Source: Terfezia claveryi (taxonomy: Eukaryota; Ascomycota; Pezizomycetes; Pezizales; Pezizaceae). From it: a stretch of DNA of 64,000 nt. Below, piece by piece: positions 22,802-34,495 of the stretch. The DNA is taken from NCBI GenBank assembly GCA_015179025.1, contig WHUX01000255.1, positions 1-64,000 of the forward strand. The letters run 5' to 3'. The notes under the pieces were generated by a model. That model was not told where the DNA came from, did no database searches, and saw only the letters and a list, made by a program, of their open reading frames with translations. The translations under genes and the position numbers were made by a program. How positions within the stretch are numbered: position 1 is the first letter of the stretch; every line of letters begins with the position of its first letter.

Positions 22802-24906
22802 TTAATTTGGTAAGAGAAGGCTATAATATAATTGAATGGTAGTGCAATAGGTAGAGGTACTAACCTCAGTAAAATAATCAATTTTGAAACTTCTTATTGA
22901 ATCTACTAAATCCTCTTCATCAACATTCTCATCAACCTGTCTTTCACCCTCTTCTGCTTCCCCTTTAACCTCCTCCTCTACTTCTTTCTCAACCACTATA
23001 GAAAGATCACCAGCTACAATATCCTCCCCTTTGGGCTTTAAAGGTTATTTTGGTCAAAGAGGGTAGGGTGGTCTTTTTATACCCCACTTCTTATGAGTAG
23101 CTTGCTTAGTAGCAGCCTATGTAGTATCAATATTTATATATTCAGCTTGCTATGTAGGTATTACAACCTTCATGTATCTCTTAAGATCAGCCTTCTACTG
23201 CTTCTTAAGAGCATCTCATATAGCCTTTCTCTTATCTAAAATTTGCTTCTTTTCTACTAATACCTACTACCTTATAAGCCTTTTTGCCTCTTCCTCCATA
23301 ATCTTTTTAATGCTATTATTAATATACTTGTGTATTAATATTTAAGCTTTCCTAATACACTTCTTTCCTTTTTTTGTTTGATTTATCTTTCCATCTTACA
23401 GCCTGCTAAGAGTGTCAGTATGAAGGGCAATATTTCTGTGTTTTGCAACCTTTTTGCTATCAAAGTCAATAAGCTCAAATACCTACTCCTTCTCATCAAA
23501 ATTCAATTTTGACTGAATAATATCTTCAACTCGTCAGAAGAGTGCACCTAGCTGACTAGGAGTATTAGATGCTCTAATTTTATTGGCTAAGACTCAGATA
23601 TTGTCTAAGATATTATATGAGGAGAGTGGTTTAAAGTTGCAATTGATTGGCTAGTAGCAGGATTTTCTCCATACCTCAAAAAAACAATCTTTAGTATAAA
23701 CCTTATTCTGAATTATTTTAAAGATTGCAAGAAATGATAGTTTTGAGAGAACTTGAAGTGTATTTTGCCAAAGTCATGAACTAAGATTTCTCTTATATAC
23801 TCTCTATAGAACTCTAAACTACCCTACATTAAAGAATTGCAAGAGATAGGTAGACTTCAATAGAAGATAAATCATATGAATATTATAATCTAGTACATAC
23901 CTCATTACCTTCTATGTAATATATAAAGAATAGCTATCTACAATAAGATAGTAAGGGGCTTCAACATGAGTATAAGGTTCAAAGTACTTAACCATATAGT
24001 CTAACCCTAGCTCATTATCTATATATCTACTATCAGAGACTATAAATATAGCTTCCACTAGTAGGCCATCATTTAGATAATAAGATTGCCGATAGGACTT
24101 TCTTTACTATACAATAAAAAGTAGAATAATTTTCCAACTAGTACTGACAATCTCTAAGATACTGCAAAATTCATAAAAACCTTTAGTCATTGCAGTAGCT
24201 CAACCTTTAGCATGCACAATAGCTATCATCTATATACTATTCCAGTCCATGATTATACCTTTCTTGTCATAATTCCATATATTTTCTTAAGATATTTGTT
24301 TCTGGTATATGAGATTTGCAAGCTTTCAAACAAAATCTGCTTGCAGCTCAATATTATTTAATGTAGCTACTTGTACTCTCTTTTAATATCAAATAAAGAC
24401 TTTCTTGAATTTCGGGTTATAATCAAGAAACCTATTAACCCAGTTGACACTAATAATATGAATAGGGAGGTATTGGTAAGAAGAGTGTCATTGGAAGATA
24501 GAAGAGGAATAATTGCACCTTATTATTGTATATATTATTCTTGTCAATTCCAGGGGTTGCTGGCTAACTTTTGTGGGTCTGTAATACCCTCTTCATAGCC
24601 TTACTATAGTATTTGCCTCTTATTGACAATATCCTATACCATTTACTGTAAAAGGATATGATTTAATAGAAATCCTATATCAGCTATTATTTCTATATAG
24701 CCTATAATTGCTTTCTCATTATCAAGAGAGAGCAATTGCTTATTGCAATGAGCTGTAGACTTCCCTTAGTGCATCCTTAGTAGTCTCCAGTGTAGTGTTT
24801 ACCACTTAACCCTATACAGCTTAGCTATTTGTATAATAGGTATGTCTGGTTCTGCTTAAGCATGCTTTATGGCTACCTGTAGATCTTTTTTAGTATATTT
24901 CAGCAT
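22802..24906 (-). pseudogene. Pogo/Fot1-family transposase, broken
   Basis: Minus strand. The N-terminal helix-turn-helix (about 24690-24906) begins MLKYTKKDLQVAIKHA and continues IPIIQIAKLYRVKW, then RWRLL, like the psq/CENP-B DNA-binding region. The DDE domain is at about 23700-24270: NYDKKGIIM (first Asp), NELGLDYMVKYFEPYTHVE, YLIVDSYSLYI (second Asp, normally in DGHxSH), and LLQFFNVG where the third catalytic Asp of the LQPLDVG motif is Asn (G-to-A). A basic tail (QTKKGKKCIRKA) and an acidic stretch (VEKEVEEEVKGEAEEGE, about 22940-22990) follow. The enzyme would cut and paste the element, but stops and the Asn make it dead. Confidence 0.88.
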
Positions 24907-25050
24907 CTTTTATAGGATAGAGATATTGATGATATTGCTTAAGCTTTGGTGATTCAACTAATATAGGTTGTGGCTATGATAGTTGTAAGGAGTCAAGACT
25001 AGGGCCAATTAAAGGGCTAAGGAGGTTGGTATACTGTATGTCTTAGATAT

Positions 25051-25092
25051 TGGACATAAGATAGTAGCTGATCACTACTAGATTGCAAATAG
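25051..25092 (-). repeat. Right terminal inverted repeat of the pogo-type element
   Basis: Begins (plus strand) TGGACATAAGATAGTAGCTG and is complementary to 22465-22506. It is followed by the TA target at 25093-25094. Confidence 0.9.
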
Positions 25093-25427
25093 TACTATCT
25101 ATCTTCAGGATGCTAATCACTATTGGGATATAGATTACCTAGCTATTTATATATTTTCAATGATTTCAAGTTCTATACATAGTAAAATAAGCCCAAATTC
25201 TAGAATTATATTTGAGATATATAGTACTTTACAAAATAAAGTATCATAGACCCAAGGTATACTATAGCTTAAATGATACTGAGAAAAATACTGGGGATTA
25301 TTAAGTATGTTTAGCTATAAGATATATAAATAGATAATAGCAGAGAAAGTTTTAATGATTAAAAATTACTGTTTCTACTTAGTACTTATAGTTTGTACTC
25401 ATTATATATGCAATTTCATATAATATA
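25093..25427 (-). repeat. Dispersed repeat X, copy 1, first part
   Basis: Matches, as its reverse complement, the region 36650-36970 and the segment 38973-39020. The copy is interrupted by the copia element and resumes at 31193. A protein-like reading (…QYFSQYHLSY… and …ISNIILEFGLILLCIELEI…, minus strand) is preserved in both copies, so X may be part of an old coding repeat. I do not recognise the family. Confidence 0.7.
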
Positions 25428-26067
25428 TGTTGAAAATAATCATTTCCTTTCAATATAGTTAAGTATTTCCATACAATACATCATTCTCTCTTACGATTAT
25501 TTCCACATCATGCTGATACCCAATATGGACACTTGCTACCCGATTAAGGACTTCTGTATTATTTCTTTCACATGTGTTCACATGTCGTTCACATGTTCTT
25601 ATTATCTTTGCTTACTTTCCTAACTTAGTATCTATTATCGTTGCATGATGCTGCTTTACTACTTAAGGTTACTGCTTACTTGTCTCAGTTGTCATGACTC
25701 AACGATCACATCTTCTATGACTTTCTGTTATATTCGTTGACTCATATTACTGTCTCAGTCGCACACCTCTATGTATTTCTTCATTCACATGTGCACGATA
25801 TACTATTCTTAGGCTATGTAACTTAGACTTTCTTACTAGATCTTTACCCTCAACTCGTACCATTATATACGAGTTTCCTACTCCTGTATCTAGTTCTACA
25901 AACTTCTCGATTAGACTCAATAGACTGTCTACTCTCGACATAGTTCAACCATCTGCTCTCTCGCACTTCTGCTCGCTCGCACTCTCTGCTTAACAAGCAC
26001 TACTGTCCACCGCTACTACCTCCGTAATTACTACCGCGATACCTCCGCTCATAGTAACCTTTCAATA
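25428..26067 (+). repeat. 5' LTR of the copia element
   Basis: Starts TGTTGAAAATAATC and ends TTTCAATA, a short inverted repeat (TGTTGAAA/TTTCAATA). Directly followed by the primer-binding site. Confidence 0.95.
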
Positions 26068-26081
26068 GGTTATGAGCCCGG
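26068..26081 (+). promoter_or_regulatory. Primer-binding site matching the anticodon arm of initiator tRNA-Met
   Basis: GGTTATGAGCCCGG lies immediately after the LTR. Its complement, CCGGGCTCATAACC, has the anticodon stem-loop sequence (CUCAUAACC) characteristic of initiator tRNA-Met. Internal priming from a cleaved half of that tRNA is established for Drosophila copia-type elements. Confidence 0.8.
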
Positions 26082-26144
26082 AATAGCTCAGGACAACTCA
26101 ATAACTTCCTCATATTCACCTTCCCTCCCACACATATCTATACA

Positions 26145-27143
26145 ATGGCATCCGGTTCAGGTTCTGGTTCTGGTGGTAAAGGAAAGACTGTACCCTCTAT
26201 CTTCTGACCACCGAAAGACTTCAAGCCTATTCCAGTCAAACTCGACAACATCGAGTCACTTACCAGCAAAGACAACTACGAAGACTGGGCTGATACTGTC
26301 AAAATGATTATGAGAGGCATGGGTTGTAAGGAACTTGTTATTGAAGGACTTAAACCTGCGACAGATGCGACACAAGAAGAGAAAGAACTCTTCGCAGCCA
26401 TGGAAAATCAAGCTATCCTCATGCTAATACAGGTTATCAGCAAACCTATACTGAAGGTCATCTCCAAGTTTGATTCACCACACGAAATCTGGACTCATCT
26501 CAAAGACCAGTATTACCGTGATACTCCATTCTCTTTCGTACATCAACTATGCACACTCTTCACCTTAGCCTCAACCTATACTCCTACTACCTCCTTCGCC
26601 GACTTCATTGAGCAATATGAGACTGAGTGGTCTCGACTTTACTCTCTCACTGGCTCTTCAGATGAATATCGCAAATCCCTCCGCACTTTCCTTGATAAGA
26701 ACGAAGCCAAAAGGGACATTCTCCTCTCCTTCCTCGTCGAACATTACTCTAATATAGTCGACAACCTCTCAACTAAGTCCGACCTTACATATGTCGATGC
26801 GAAATTACGACTTCTCTCTGTTGGTTCCGAAATCGAAAAACGGGATACTGCTCTCTCTGCCTCCTTCAAGAAGAAAGGCAAGCCTCAACAGCAGCAATCA
26901 CAACAACAGAACAAGGACTCCGATGTAGAATGCACCTATTGCAAGAAGCATCAACTCGGTAAATACACAGGTCATACATGGCAGAAGTGCCAAAAGTTGA
27001 AGAAGTCAAACGAAGATAAGAAGAAGGATAAAAAGAAGGAAGACAAGAAGGAACAGGCTCTTATCATTGGCAGCTCTGGTAGCTCCAAGGACGAGGCTCT
27101 CAGCGACACTTCGAGAACTTTTCAGAGGATAGTGGAACTGTAG
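26145..27143 (+). pseudogene. gag of the copia element
   Basis: Starts ATG 26145 (MASGSGSGSGGKGKTVPSIF) about 75 bp after the primer site. A TGA at 26205-26207 interrupts codon 21; the reading is then open from 26208 to TAG 27141-27143. It contains the copia-type gag domain (ESLTSKDNYEDWADTVKMIM… about residues 38-250; IWTHLKDQYYRD) and a zinc-knuckle-like C-x2-C-x10-H-x4-C (CTYCKKHQLGKYTGHTWQKC) followed by a Lys-rich tail. It forms the particle and binds RNA. The reading leaves frame at about 27085-27110 because of a deletion (see pol). Confidence 0.9.
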
Positions 27144-30100
27144 AAGGAGCTGGCAATTATCTCCTCGAAGCTAAAGGAAAAGGGACAGTCCTTCTTAACT
27201 GTCTACTCCCTAACGGCTCTACTTCCACTGTTCGTCTTGTTAATGTTCGATATGTTCCTTCTCTTGGTCACTCACTGTTTTCTTGGAATGCTGTTTGATC
27301 TCGTCTTTCCACTTTTTCTATGGACTCCGGGTTTTATGTTACGAAGAAAGGCAATGATTCTGTGTTATTCATAGTGGAATTTGTTGGAAGTCTCCCGTTT
27401 ATTATTAAGTCAAATGAAAAGGCATTGGTTTCTTCCTCTCGAAAAACAATCGATCACTGGCATCAGTCATTCGGTCATCAAGCCATCACTGTCCTCAAGC
27501 ATAAAGAACTCTACTCTGACGGTGATATTCTCCCAACACCCCCTGATAACTATCATTGCGAGCCATGCATACTCGCCAAATCTACTCACTCTGTCCCTAA
27601 GTCTACAACATCTCATGCATCCAATATTCTCGAACTTATTCACTCAGATCTTAGTGGTAAACTCCCCACACCCTTTTTTGGTGGAGCAAGCTACTTCATC
27701 ACACTTATTGATGACTACTCTCGTGCTTCTTGGGTCTACTTCCTTAAACAGAAATCCGACTCAACCAAATCAATCCAAGACTTTGTTACCTTGGTTGAAA
27801 AGCAAACGTCACACCATGTTAAACGGTTTTGTACTGACAATGGTGGAGAGTATGTTAACAAAGATCTTGAACAGTTCTTTAAGTCAAAAGGCATCGTGCA
27901 TAAACTAATGCCCCCTTACTCTCATGAATCTAATGGTATAGCTAAACGCTTCAACCGAACAATACAGAACATGATGAGGGCTATGTTGACGAATATGGAC
28001 AAAAGATTTTGGGCTGAAGCATGCTCAACTTCGACCTATCTTTAAAATCGGTCACCTCATAGTGCTGTCAAAGGGAAGACTCCCTACGAGGTCTTTCACG
28101 GCAATAAACCTACCATCTCTCACTTTCAACCCTTCGGCAAGGAATGTTATATACACATACCTGAGGAACGACGACCTACAGGCAGTAAACTCCTACCACG
28201 GGCCGAGAAAGGTATATTCATTGGTTATACTAATAGCACAGCTATCTATAAGGTCCATGTACCTTCTAGAAAGCATACTTATACAGTTCGAGCACAAGAT
28301 GTCATTTTTGGACCGAGTACAACTCCAGAAGGGGTACCTCCACCTACATCTAACTCGACTAATCCATCATGGTCACCAACTACGAATACTGCTTCTCCTC
28401 CTACTTCTCCACTTGAAGTAATCCCATACACTAGCTCAGAATTCCCAAATGAATATCTCTGGCAACAATGGTGTATACGAAATCCAAAACAAGCAGAAGA
28501 ATGGTATTTTAAGGGACACCCGCTCGTTCATAAAGCATGGTTCCCTGGTATGACCCTTTCCCATCCGACTGAAACAACATCAGACACAACTACTTCCTCA
28601 CCACCTATTCCTCCAACATCAACTGCAACGTCATCACCTCCTCCACCAGCTCTTGGACCTATATCCAAACCAACTCCACAAGTTCACTTACCTCCTCCAC
28701 CTCAAAATTGAGATGAATATTTACCACTTACTTCACTTCCTGAAGACCTTCGACAATCTTTACCCGATGACTCCAACGATGGAAACTTCACCCGAATCGT
28801 TAGTGGAAAAATAGTTAGACCTACAACCATTACCAAGGCAGGTCGAGCTGTTTTTAAACCAATCAAATTCGGAACTGCACAAGCTCCTATCGTCCCCATA
28901 ATTGGTACAAAGATACAGTTTAAGGGTCGTTCTAGATTAATCGAAGACCCACCTGAAGTCTTTGATGAGGATAATGAAGAAGATAAAGTGTTGATCGCTT
29001 TAGTCTTACAACATGGTGATGAACTTCGAACCTTTAAACAGGCTGTTAACTCACCTGATGAAGAAAAATGGAGAAAGGCTATGAACAATGAGTTAGAAGC
29101 TATGAAGAATCAAGATGTTTGGAAAGTGGTCCCAACACCACAGGATAGGAATATTATTGGAAGCAAGTGGGTATTTAAGATTAAGCGAGATACTAATGGG
29201 AATATCGATCGGTACAAGGCTCGTCTAGTTGCTCAAGGTTTCTCTCAACAACCCGGCACAGACTTCGATGAAATCTTCTCCCCTGTTGTACGATACGACT
29301 CTTTCCGCCTTCTTATTGCTTTATCTACCCACTTCCAATAGGAACCTCAACAAATGGATATCAAAGCAGCCTTCCTTTACGGCTCTTTGAATGAAATTAT
29401 CCACATGCAACTCCCGGAAGGCACCCGGATTGACGGCATGTGTGCTAAACTTACCCGATCCATTTATGGATTAAAGCAGTCTCCTCGTCAGTGGTATGGA
29501 CGATTAACATCTTTCCTCCTGACAATAGGTTTCTCTGCTTGTGCCTTTGACCCCTGCGTCTTCGTCCATAAGTCTGGCACAATTATACTCGCCCTTTATG
29601 TCGACGACATTACTTTATTCGGATATAAAGACTCAGCCATTATGAAGTCTACCAAACAGTCACTCAAACGAGAGTTTAAGTTAACTGATATGGGTAGCTT
29701 ACATTGGCTTCTAGGAATTCGAATTGAGTACTCTAAGCACAGTATCACACTATCCCAATCCTCCTATATCGACAAGATCCTCGAACGTTTCGGTATGATG
29801 GACTGCAACCCCGTCACTCTTCCGCTTGACTCGAACCATATTCTTCGACAATGCACAGATGAAGATGAGGTTACCGACATCTCCCTCTATCAACAAATCG
29901 TTGGATCACTCATGTATGCAGTTATTGGAACACGTCCTGACCTGGCTTACTCTGTAACTCTTCTCTCACAATTCTCTCACAAACCATCAAAAGATCACCT
30001 CGGAGCAGTTAAACGAGTCCTACGCTACCTTAAGGGTACTCGTGATCTTACCTTGACCTACAAACTCGGACAACCTCTTTCACTCGAAGGATTTACTGAT

Positions 30101-30538
30101 TCAGACTTCGCTGGATGTCGTGACACTCGACGGTCGACCTCAGGATATATCTTCAAGCTCGCCTCTTGTACTATCTGCTGGAGATCACAAAAACAAAAAT
30201 GCGTGACAACCTCCACTACCGAAGCAGAATACATTGCTGGTTCTACTGCTGCTAAACAACAAATTTGGCTTCAGAACGCAATAAGTGAGCTCTCTATTAA
30301 AGATATTCCCTCTGCCCTCTCTTGTGACAATAACGGCTCTATCAACCTGTTTCATAATCCTCGAATCTCCGATAAGTCAAAGCATATCGACGTTGCTTAC
30401 CACTTCATCTGCGAACTCGTTAACTCTGGCACTATCACGCTGTTGCACATTCCTGGTGAACACAATCTAGCGGACATATGCACAAAGGCCTTTCCTAGTC
30501 CACGGTTCTCCTATTTCAAAGGATTAATCATGGGATAA
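27083..30538 (+). pseudogene. pol of the copia element: integrase, RT, RNase H; protease active site missing
   Basis: The frame is offset by one from gag. The protease remnant begins HFENFSEDSGTVEGAGNYLL and continues VRLVNVRYVPSLGHSLFSWN, the C-terminal part of a copia protease. The D-S/T-G active-site segment that should precede it is absent. Integrase 27400-28100: H-x4-H and CEPC zinc ligands, LIHSDLSG, CTDNGGEY and SHESNGIAKRFN for D, D, E. A Pro/Ser-rich linker spans 28310-28710. RT about 29050-29800 has ALYVDDITLF; RNase H about 30080-30460 has FTDSDFAGC and TSTTEAEY. Stops: TGA near 27294, TAA 28043, TGA 28709, TAG 29339, each a single transition from Gln, Trp or Arg codons. It ends at 30538. 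Confidence 0.92.
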
Positions 30539-30540
30539 CA

Positions 30541-30552
30541 AGTGAGAAGGGG
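30541..30552 (+). other. Polypurine tract of the copia element
   Basis: AGTGAGAAGGGG directly before the 3' LTR, 2 bases after the pol stop; the expected plus-strand primer. Confidence 0.85.
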
Positions 30553-31192
30553 TGTTGAAAATAATCATTTCCTTTCAATATAGTTAAGTATTTCCATACA
30601 ATACATCGTTCTCTCTTACGATTATTTCCACATCATGCTGATACCCAATATGGACACTTGCTACCCGATTAAGGACTTCTGTATTATTTCTTTCACATGT
30701 GTTCACATGTCGTTCACATGTTCTTATTATCTTTGCTTACTTTCCTAACTTAGTATCTATTATCGTTGCATGATGCTGCTTTACTACTTAAGGTTACTGC
30801 TTACTTGTCTCAGTTGTCATGACTCAACGATCACATCTTCTATGACTTTCTGTTATATTCGTTGACTCATATTACTGTCTCATTCGCACACCTCTATGTA
30901 TTTCTTCATTTATATGTGCACGATATACTATTCTTAGGCTATGTAACTTAGACTTTCTTACTAGATCTTTACTCTCAACTCGTACCATTATATACGAGTT
31001 TCCTACTCCTATATCTAGTTCTACACACTTCTCGATTAGACTCAATAGACTGTCTACTCTCGACATAGTTCAACCATCTGCTCTTTCGCACTTCTGCTCG
31101 CTCGCACTCTCTGCTTAACAAGCACTACTGTCCACCGCTACTACCTCCGTAATTACTACCGCGATACCTCCGCTCATAGTAACCTTTCAATA
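30553..31192 (+). repeat. 3' LTR of the copia element
   Basis: 640 bp, nearly identical to the 5' LTR. Several differences are transitions of the RIP type (for example CAC to TAT near 30910). Confidence 0.95.
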
Positions 31193-31315
31193 ATATACTC
31201 ATACAGAAGGATTGGTCTGAAATGGTTGCTTAGTAAGGAATACAAATGAAGCTACTTTTTGTCGTAGCTCAACCAAACTAGGCCTAATTTGAAAACCAAA
31301 TAGGTCAAAAGTAAG
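31193..31315 (-). repeat. Dispersed repeat X, copy 1, second part
   Basis: Continues the match to the copy at 36590-36700 (reverse complement, with CTAGTTTGGTTGAGCTA shared). This shows that the copia element split a formerly continuous repeat. Confidence 0.7.
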
Positions 31316-31814
31316 TACATCAGCAAAAAAAAAGTTTGCGTCAGGTGCTTCGGAAGCACATGAAGCTCTTTTGCAAAACTCGAGATTCAGAAGCCAACTA
31401 TAGCCATGTGCTCCGTCCTGACGCAAATCATTTAAATTAATATTTCCTGACGCACAATTATTTTATAATACTTTCCCTATGCAACTAATATTAATCCATA
31501 TTTCCTGATGTACACCTATCTTATAATACTTACACTGCGCAGCTAATTTAAATCCATATTTCATGACACGCACCTATTATATCATACGCACATGAAGTAT
31601 TGTTCTTCCTGTACGCATGCAAAATCTCACTATGTTTAAGTTCACCATCTGACGCAAATAGTCGGCTAGTATAGGCGCGGCCTTACGATCGCGCTTGATA
31701 CCTGCATTCTATGCATTTCCAAAAATGTAATTGATTCTGATAATATCTCTAAAACTAGCTAGCTAAACACGCGTAAAACCAAAATCACTGCCCAAATCAG
31801 TGCCATATCACCGT

Positions 31815-32700
31815 GCAAATAAGCCTGGTATCCACCGTGCAAATCGACCTAGAAATCAACCTGCAAATCAGCCTGGAATCCACCGGGCAAATCGACCTAG
31901 AAATCAGCGTGCAAATCAGCCTGTAATCTACAACGCAAATCGACCTAGAAATCAGCGTGCAAATCAGCCTGGAATCCACCGTGCAAATCGACCTAGAAAT
32001 CAGCGTGCAAATGAGCCTGGAATCGAGCGAGCAAATCAGCCTGGATATCACCGAGCAAATGAGCCTGGAATCGAGCGACTAGCAAATGAGCCTGGAATCG
32101 AGCGAGCAAATCAGCCTGGAATCGAGCGAGCAAATGAGCCTGGAATTGAGCGAGCAAATGAGCCTGGAATCGAGCGAGCAAACGAGCCTAGAATCGAGCG
32201 AGCAAATCAGCCTGGATATGAGCGAGCAAATGAGCCTGGATATGAGCGAGCAAATGAGCCTGGAATTGAGCGAGCAAATGAGCCTGGAATCGAGCGAGCA
32301 AATGAGCCTGGAATCGAGCGAGCAAATGAGCCTAGAATCGAGCGAGCAAATCAGCCTGGAATCGAGCGAGCAAATCAGCCTGGATATGAGCGAGCAAATG
32401 AGCCTGGAATTGAGCGAGCAAATCAGCCTGGAATCGAGCAAGCAAATCAGCCTGGAATCGAGCGAGCAAATGAGCCTAGAATCGAGCGAGCAAATCAGCC
32501 TGGAATCGAGCGAGCAAATGAGCCTGGATATGAGCGAGCAAATGAGCCTGGAATTGAGCGAGCAAATGAGCCTGGAATCGAGCGAGCAAATGAGCCTGGA
32601 ATTGAGCGAGCAAATGAGTCTGGAATTGAGCGAGCAAATTAGCTTAGAAATCACCGTGTAAATGAGCCTAGAATCCAGCGAGCAAACCAGCCTAGATATC
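31815..32700. repeat. 24-bp tandem array, about 36 units
   Basis: The unit is built from GAGCAAATGAGCC and TGGAATCGAGC. The left part (to about 32010) is organised as 48-bp dimers alternating a GACCTAGAAATCA unit with a GCCTGGAATCCA unit; the rest is a near-homogeneous 24-bp array. Because 24 is divisible by three, long frames with repeated octapeptides (ANEPGIER, SLESSEQM) appear on both strands. I regard them as a by-product of the array. Confidence 0.92.
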
Positions 32701-33235
32701 CGCGTGCAGAGCTGCCTACTGAGCATTCAATATCAACGACCATATCAACCTCGATGTCCGCATTCACGAGACCACAAATCAGCGTCGTAACAAGCTCCCT
32801 ATGATGGTGCGGTGGCCTTAGGAAGGAATGACAGGAAAAAACCTCTAAGTCCCAGGCGGCCAAACTTTTGAAATAGGGGATTTGCTAGTCTGGCTTGGAG
32901 ATCCCCCAGCCCCTTAATGTGTCTTAGAACTTGTTCCGTGTGCTGTCTTAGAACCTGCATGGCGTTGTCTAAGAACCTGCTCTATAGAAGGTGTCGAATG
33001 GAGCTCCTCTACTCATGTGAACAATCTAGTACGGAGGGGGAAATAGCTGGATGTAGTACATTTAAACATGGGATTTATCATGTATTGAATTCATGTTTTT
33101 GTGCCCTGTGTATATGTGCATTCGCGGCCTTTAATTCATGCATTTGTGGCCTCCACAAATATGTATAAATACATACATAGTCAGAGGCTGCGAATGCATG
33201 AACTCATACATATATAGAGGCCGTGAATATATGAA
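32701..33235. other. Element 1 interior: non-repetitive part and small palindromic region
   Basis: No gene. At 33110-33230 the words GCATTCGCGGCC, AATTCATGCAT, GCGAATGCATGAA and TATATA occur in both orientations, an abbreviated form of the core seen in elements 2 and 3. Confidence 0.6.
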
Positions 33236-33239
33236 TAGT

Positions 33240-33430
33240 AGGGGATACAGCCTTGCTAATAGGAAGCACGAGATGCAACCTGGCTAACAGGAAGCATGGG
33301 ACGCAACGTGCAAGCCAGAGGAGGCAACCTCGCTAACAGAAAGTACAGGATGCAACCTCGCTGACAGGAAGCACGGGACGCAAACTGGCTGACAGGAAGC
33401 ACAGGACGCAACCACCTAAATGATGGGAAG
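33240..33430. repeat. 28-bp tandem repeat, about five units
   Basis: Units contain GCTAACAGGAAGCACGGGAC followed by GCAACCT. The GGACGCAA part resembles the subterminal motif of the terminal repeats. Confidence 0.75.
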
Positions 33431-33489
33431 CGACCTGATGCATATGAAGATGTCATGCGTCCTGACGCAAATTTTTTTTTGCTGATGTA

Positions 33490-34046
33490 CATGAGTAGAG
33501 AAATACTCATAGGTAGCTTATATAGGATATCTGAGCAGAACCGAGCAATATCATACCCTCAAATGAAGACCTAAGGAAGGTGTATAGAATATATTCACTA
33601 TTATAATTGAATTAAACTAGGTCCAAATCAAATACCTAATGGCACAAAAGTATACTAATAGGTAGGCCTATCAATTAGTACTCTACATATAATATCTGTT
33701 AAAAATTGAGTTAGGACATATTACTAATAAGTGGTTTAGTAGGAGGGCATATAAAATATATTTATATTATAAGTCAATAAAACCAAGCTCAAATCAAGCA
33801 AATATAAGCTTATATGAATACTTATAGAGACTAGACACTTGTATATATGCTATATAGTAGCTTTGACTTGACTAAAGTGAAGTTATCTTGATAAAGACTC
33901 TTCTTAGAAATAGGCCAACAGGTAGTAGATTTTGGGATACTACTTTCAAGCAAGTATAGGATCAGGTATTTAATATCTTAAAAGCATTAATATATAGAGG
34001 ATAATCTTTTAAACCTATTACACATATAATTTAGCCTAAATTGATG
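33490..34046. other. AT-rich spacer between elements 1 and 2
   Basis: No gene. It starts with a short palindrome (ATGAGTAGAGAAATACTCAT) next to the TA of element 1. Two diverged blocks containing CAAATCAA (near 33615 and 33795) may be an old tandem duplication. Confidence 0.45.
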
Positions 34047-34495
34047 TACATCACCAAAAATATTATTTGCGTCCTGTGCGTCCGGACGCCTGGGACGCAC
34101 AGGACGCATGGGAGACAAACTCAAGATCAGGATGCCAAACGCTCGGCGCGCGAGCGTCCGGACGCACTCGGACGGTGCTCGCGCAATGCTCGCGCGCCTG
34201 GGACGCAACACATGCGCTTTGCAGATGCTCCCTCCTCTTGGACGCAACATGGAACGGGCTGCTCGTCCCCAACGCTATAGGTTCTACCGCTGGCGTTGCT
34301 AACGGATAGCCCACAATCGCTCTGTTCTACAATGCACACCCGCTCACCACTTGCATGTACGACAGCCAGGTACGTAGCCACTATTGCAGCCATTGAATAT
34401 GTACATAGCAGAAATATCCATTGTATTCGCTAATAATTATATACACAGAAGTAATAGATATATATATAGAGCATGCAATCGCTACTCCAATCGTA

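Larger units (their letters stand above)
22465..25092 (-). mobile_element. Fot1/pogo-type DNA transposon, decayed
   Basis: 2628 bp, bounded by 42-bp terminal inverted repeats (22465-22506 and 25051-25092) and by TA dinucleotides at 22463-22464 and 25093-25094, as expected for the Tc1/mariner/pogo superfamily. Contains a minus-strand transposase reading from 24906 to about 22802. Strong TpA enrichment and many stops indicate heavy RIP-like mutation. Confidence 0.9.
25428..31192 (+). mobile_element. Ty1/copia retrotransposon, complete but mutated
   Basis: 5765 bp with equal-length 640-bp LTRs (25428-26067 and 30553-31192). The target duplication ATATA is at 25423-25427 and 31193-31197. The order gag, protease remnant, integrase, RT, RNase H is that of Ty1/copia. 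The LTRs differ at roughly nine positions by my reading. It is inserted in repeat X. Confidence 0.95.
31318..33487. mobile_element. Non-autonomous inverted-repeat element 1, carrying a 24-bp satellite
   Basis: 2170 bp with terminal inverted repeats CATCAGCAAAAAAAAA followed by TTTGCGTCAGG at both ends, flanked by TA on each side (31316-31317, 33488-33489). No transposase. Inside are GACGCA-type subterminal motifs, a long 24-bp tandem array, a palindromic GAATGCATG region and a 28-bp repeat. The TA target suggests mobilisation by a Tc1/mariner/pogo-superfamily enzyme; which one is unknown. Confidence 0.75.

Noticed and set aside
28062..28421. 119-codon frame within the copia element
   Set aside because: Out of frame with pol, which is clearly readable through this stretch (PYEVFHGNKP…, IFIGYTNS…).
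31800..32642. 280-codon open frame with ANEPGIER octapeptide repeats (and antisense SLDSRLIC frames)
   Set aside because: The frames exist on both strands because the 24-bp unit is a multiple of three without stops. There is no start context or non-repeat domain.
31815..32700. CRISPR-like array
   Set aside because: Repeats are directly adjacent with no unique spacers, and the genome is eukaryotic.
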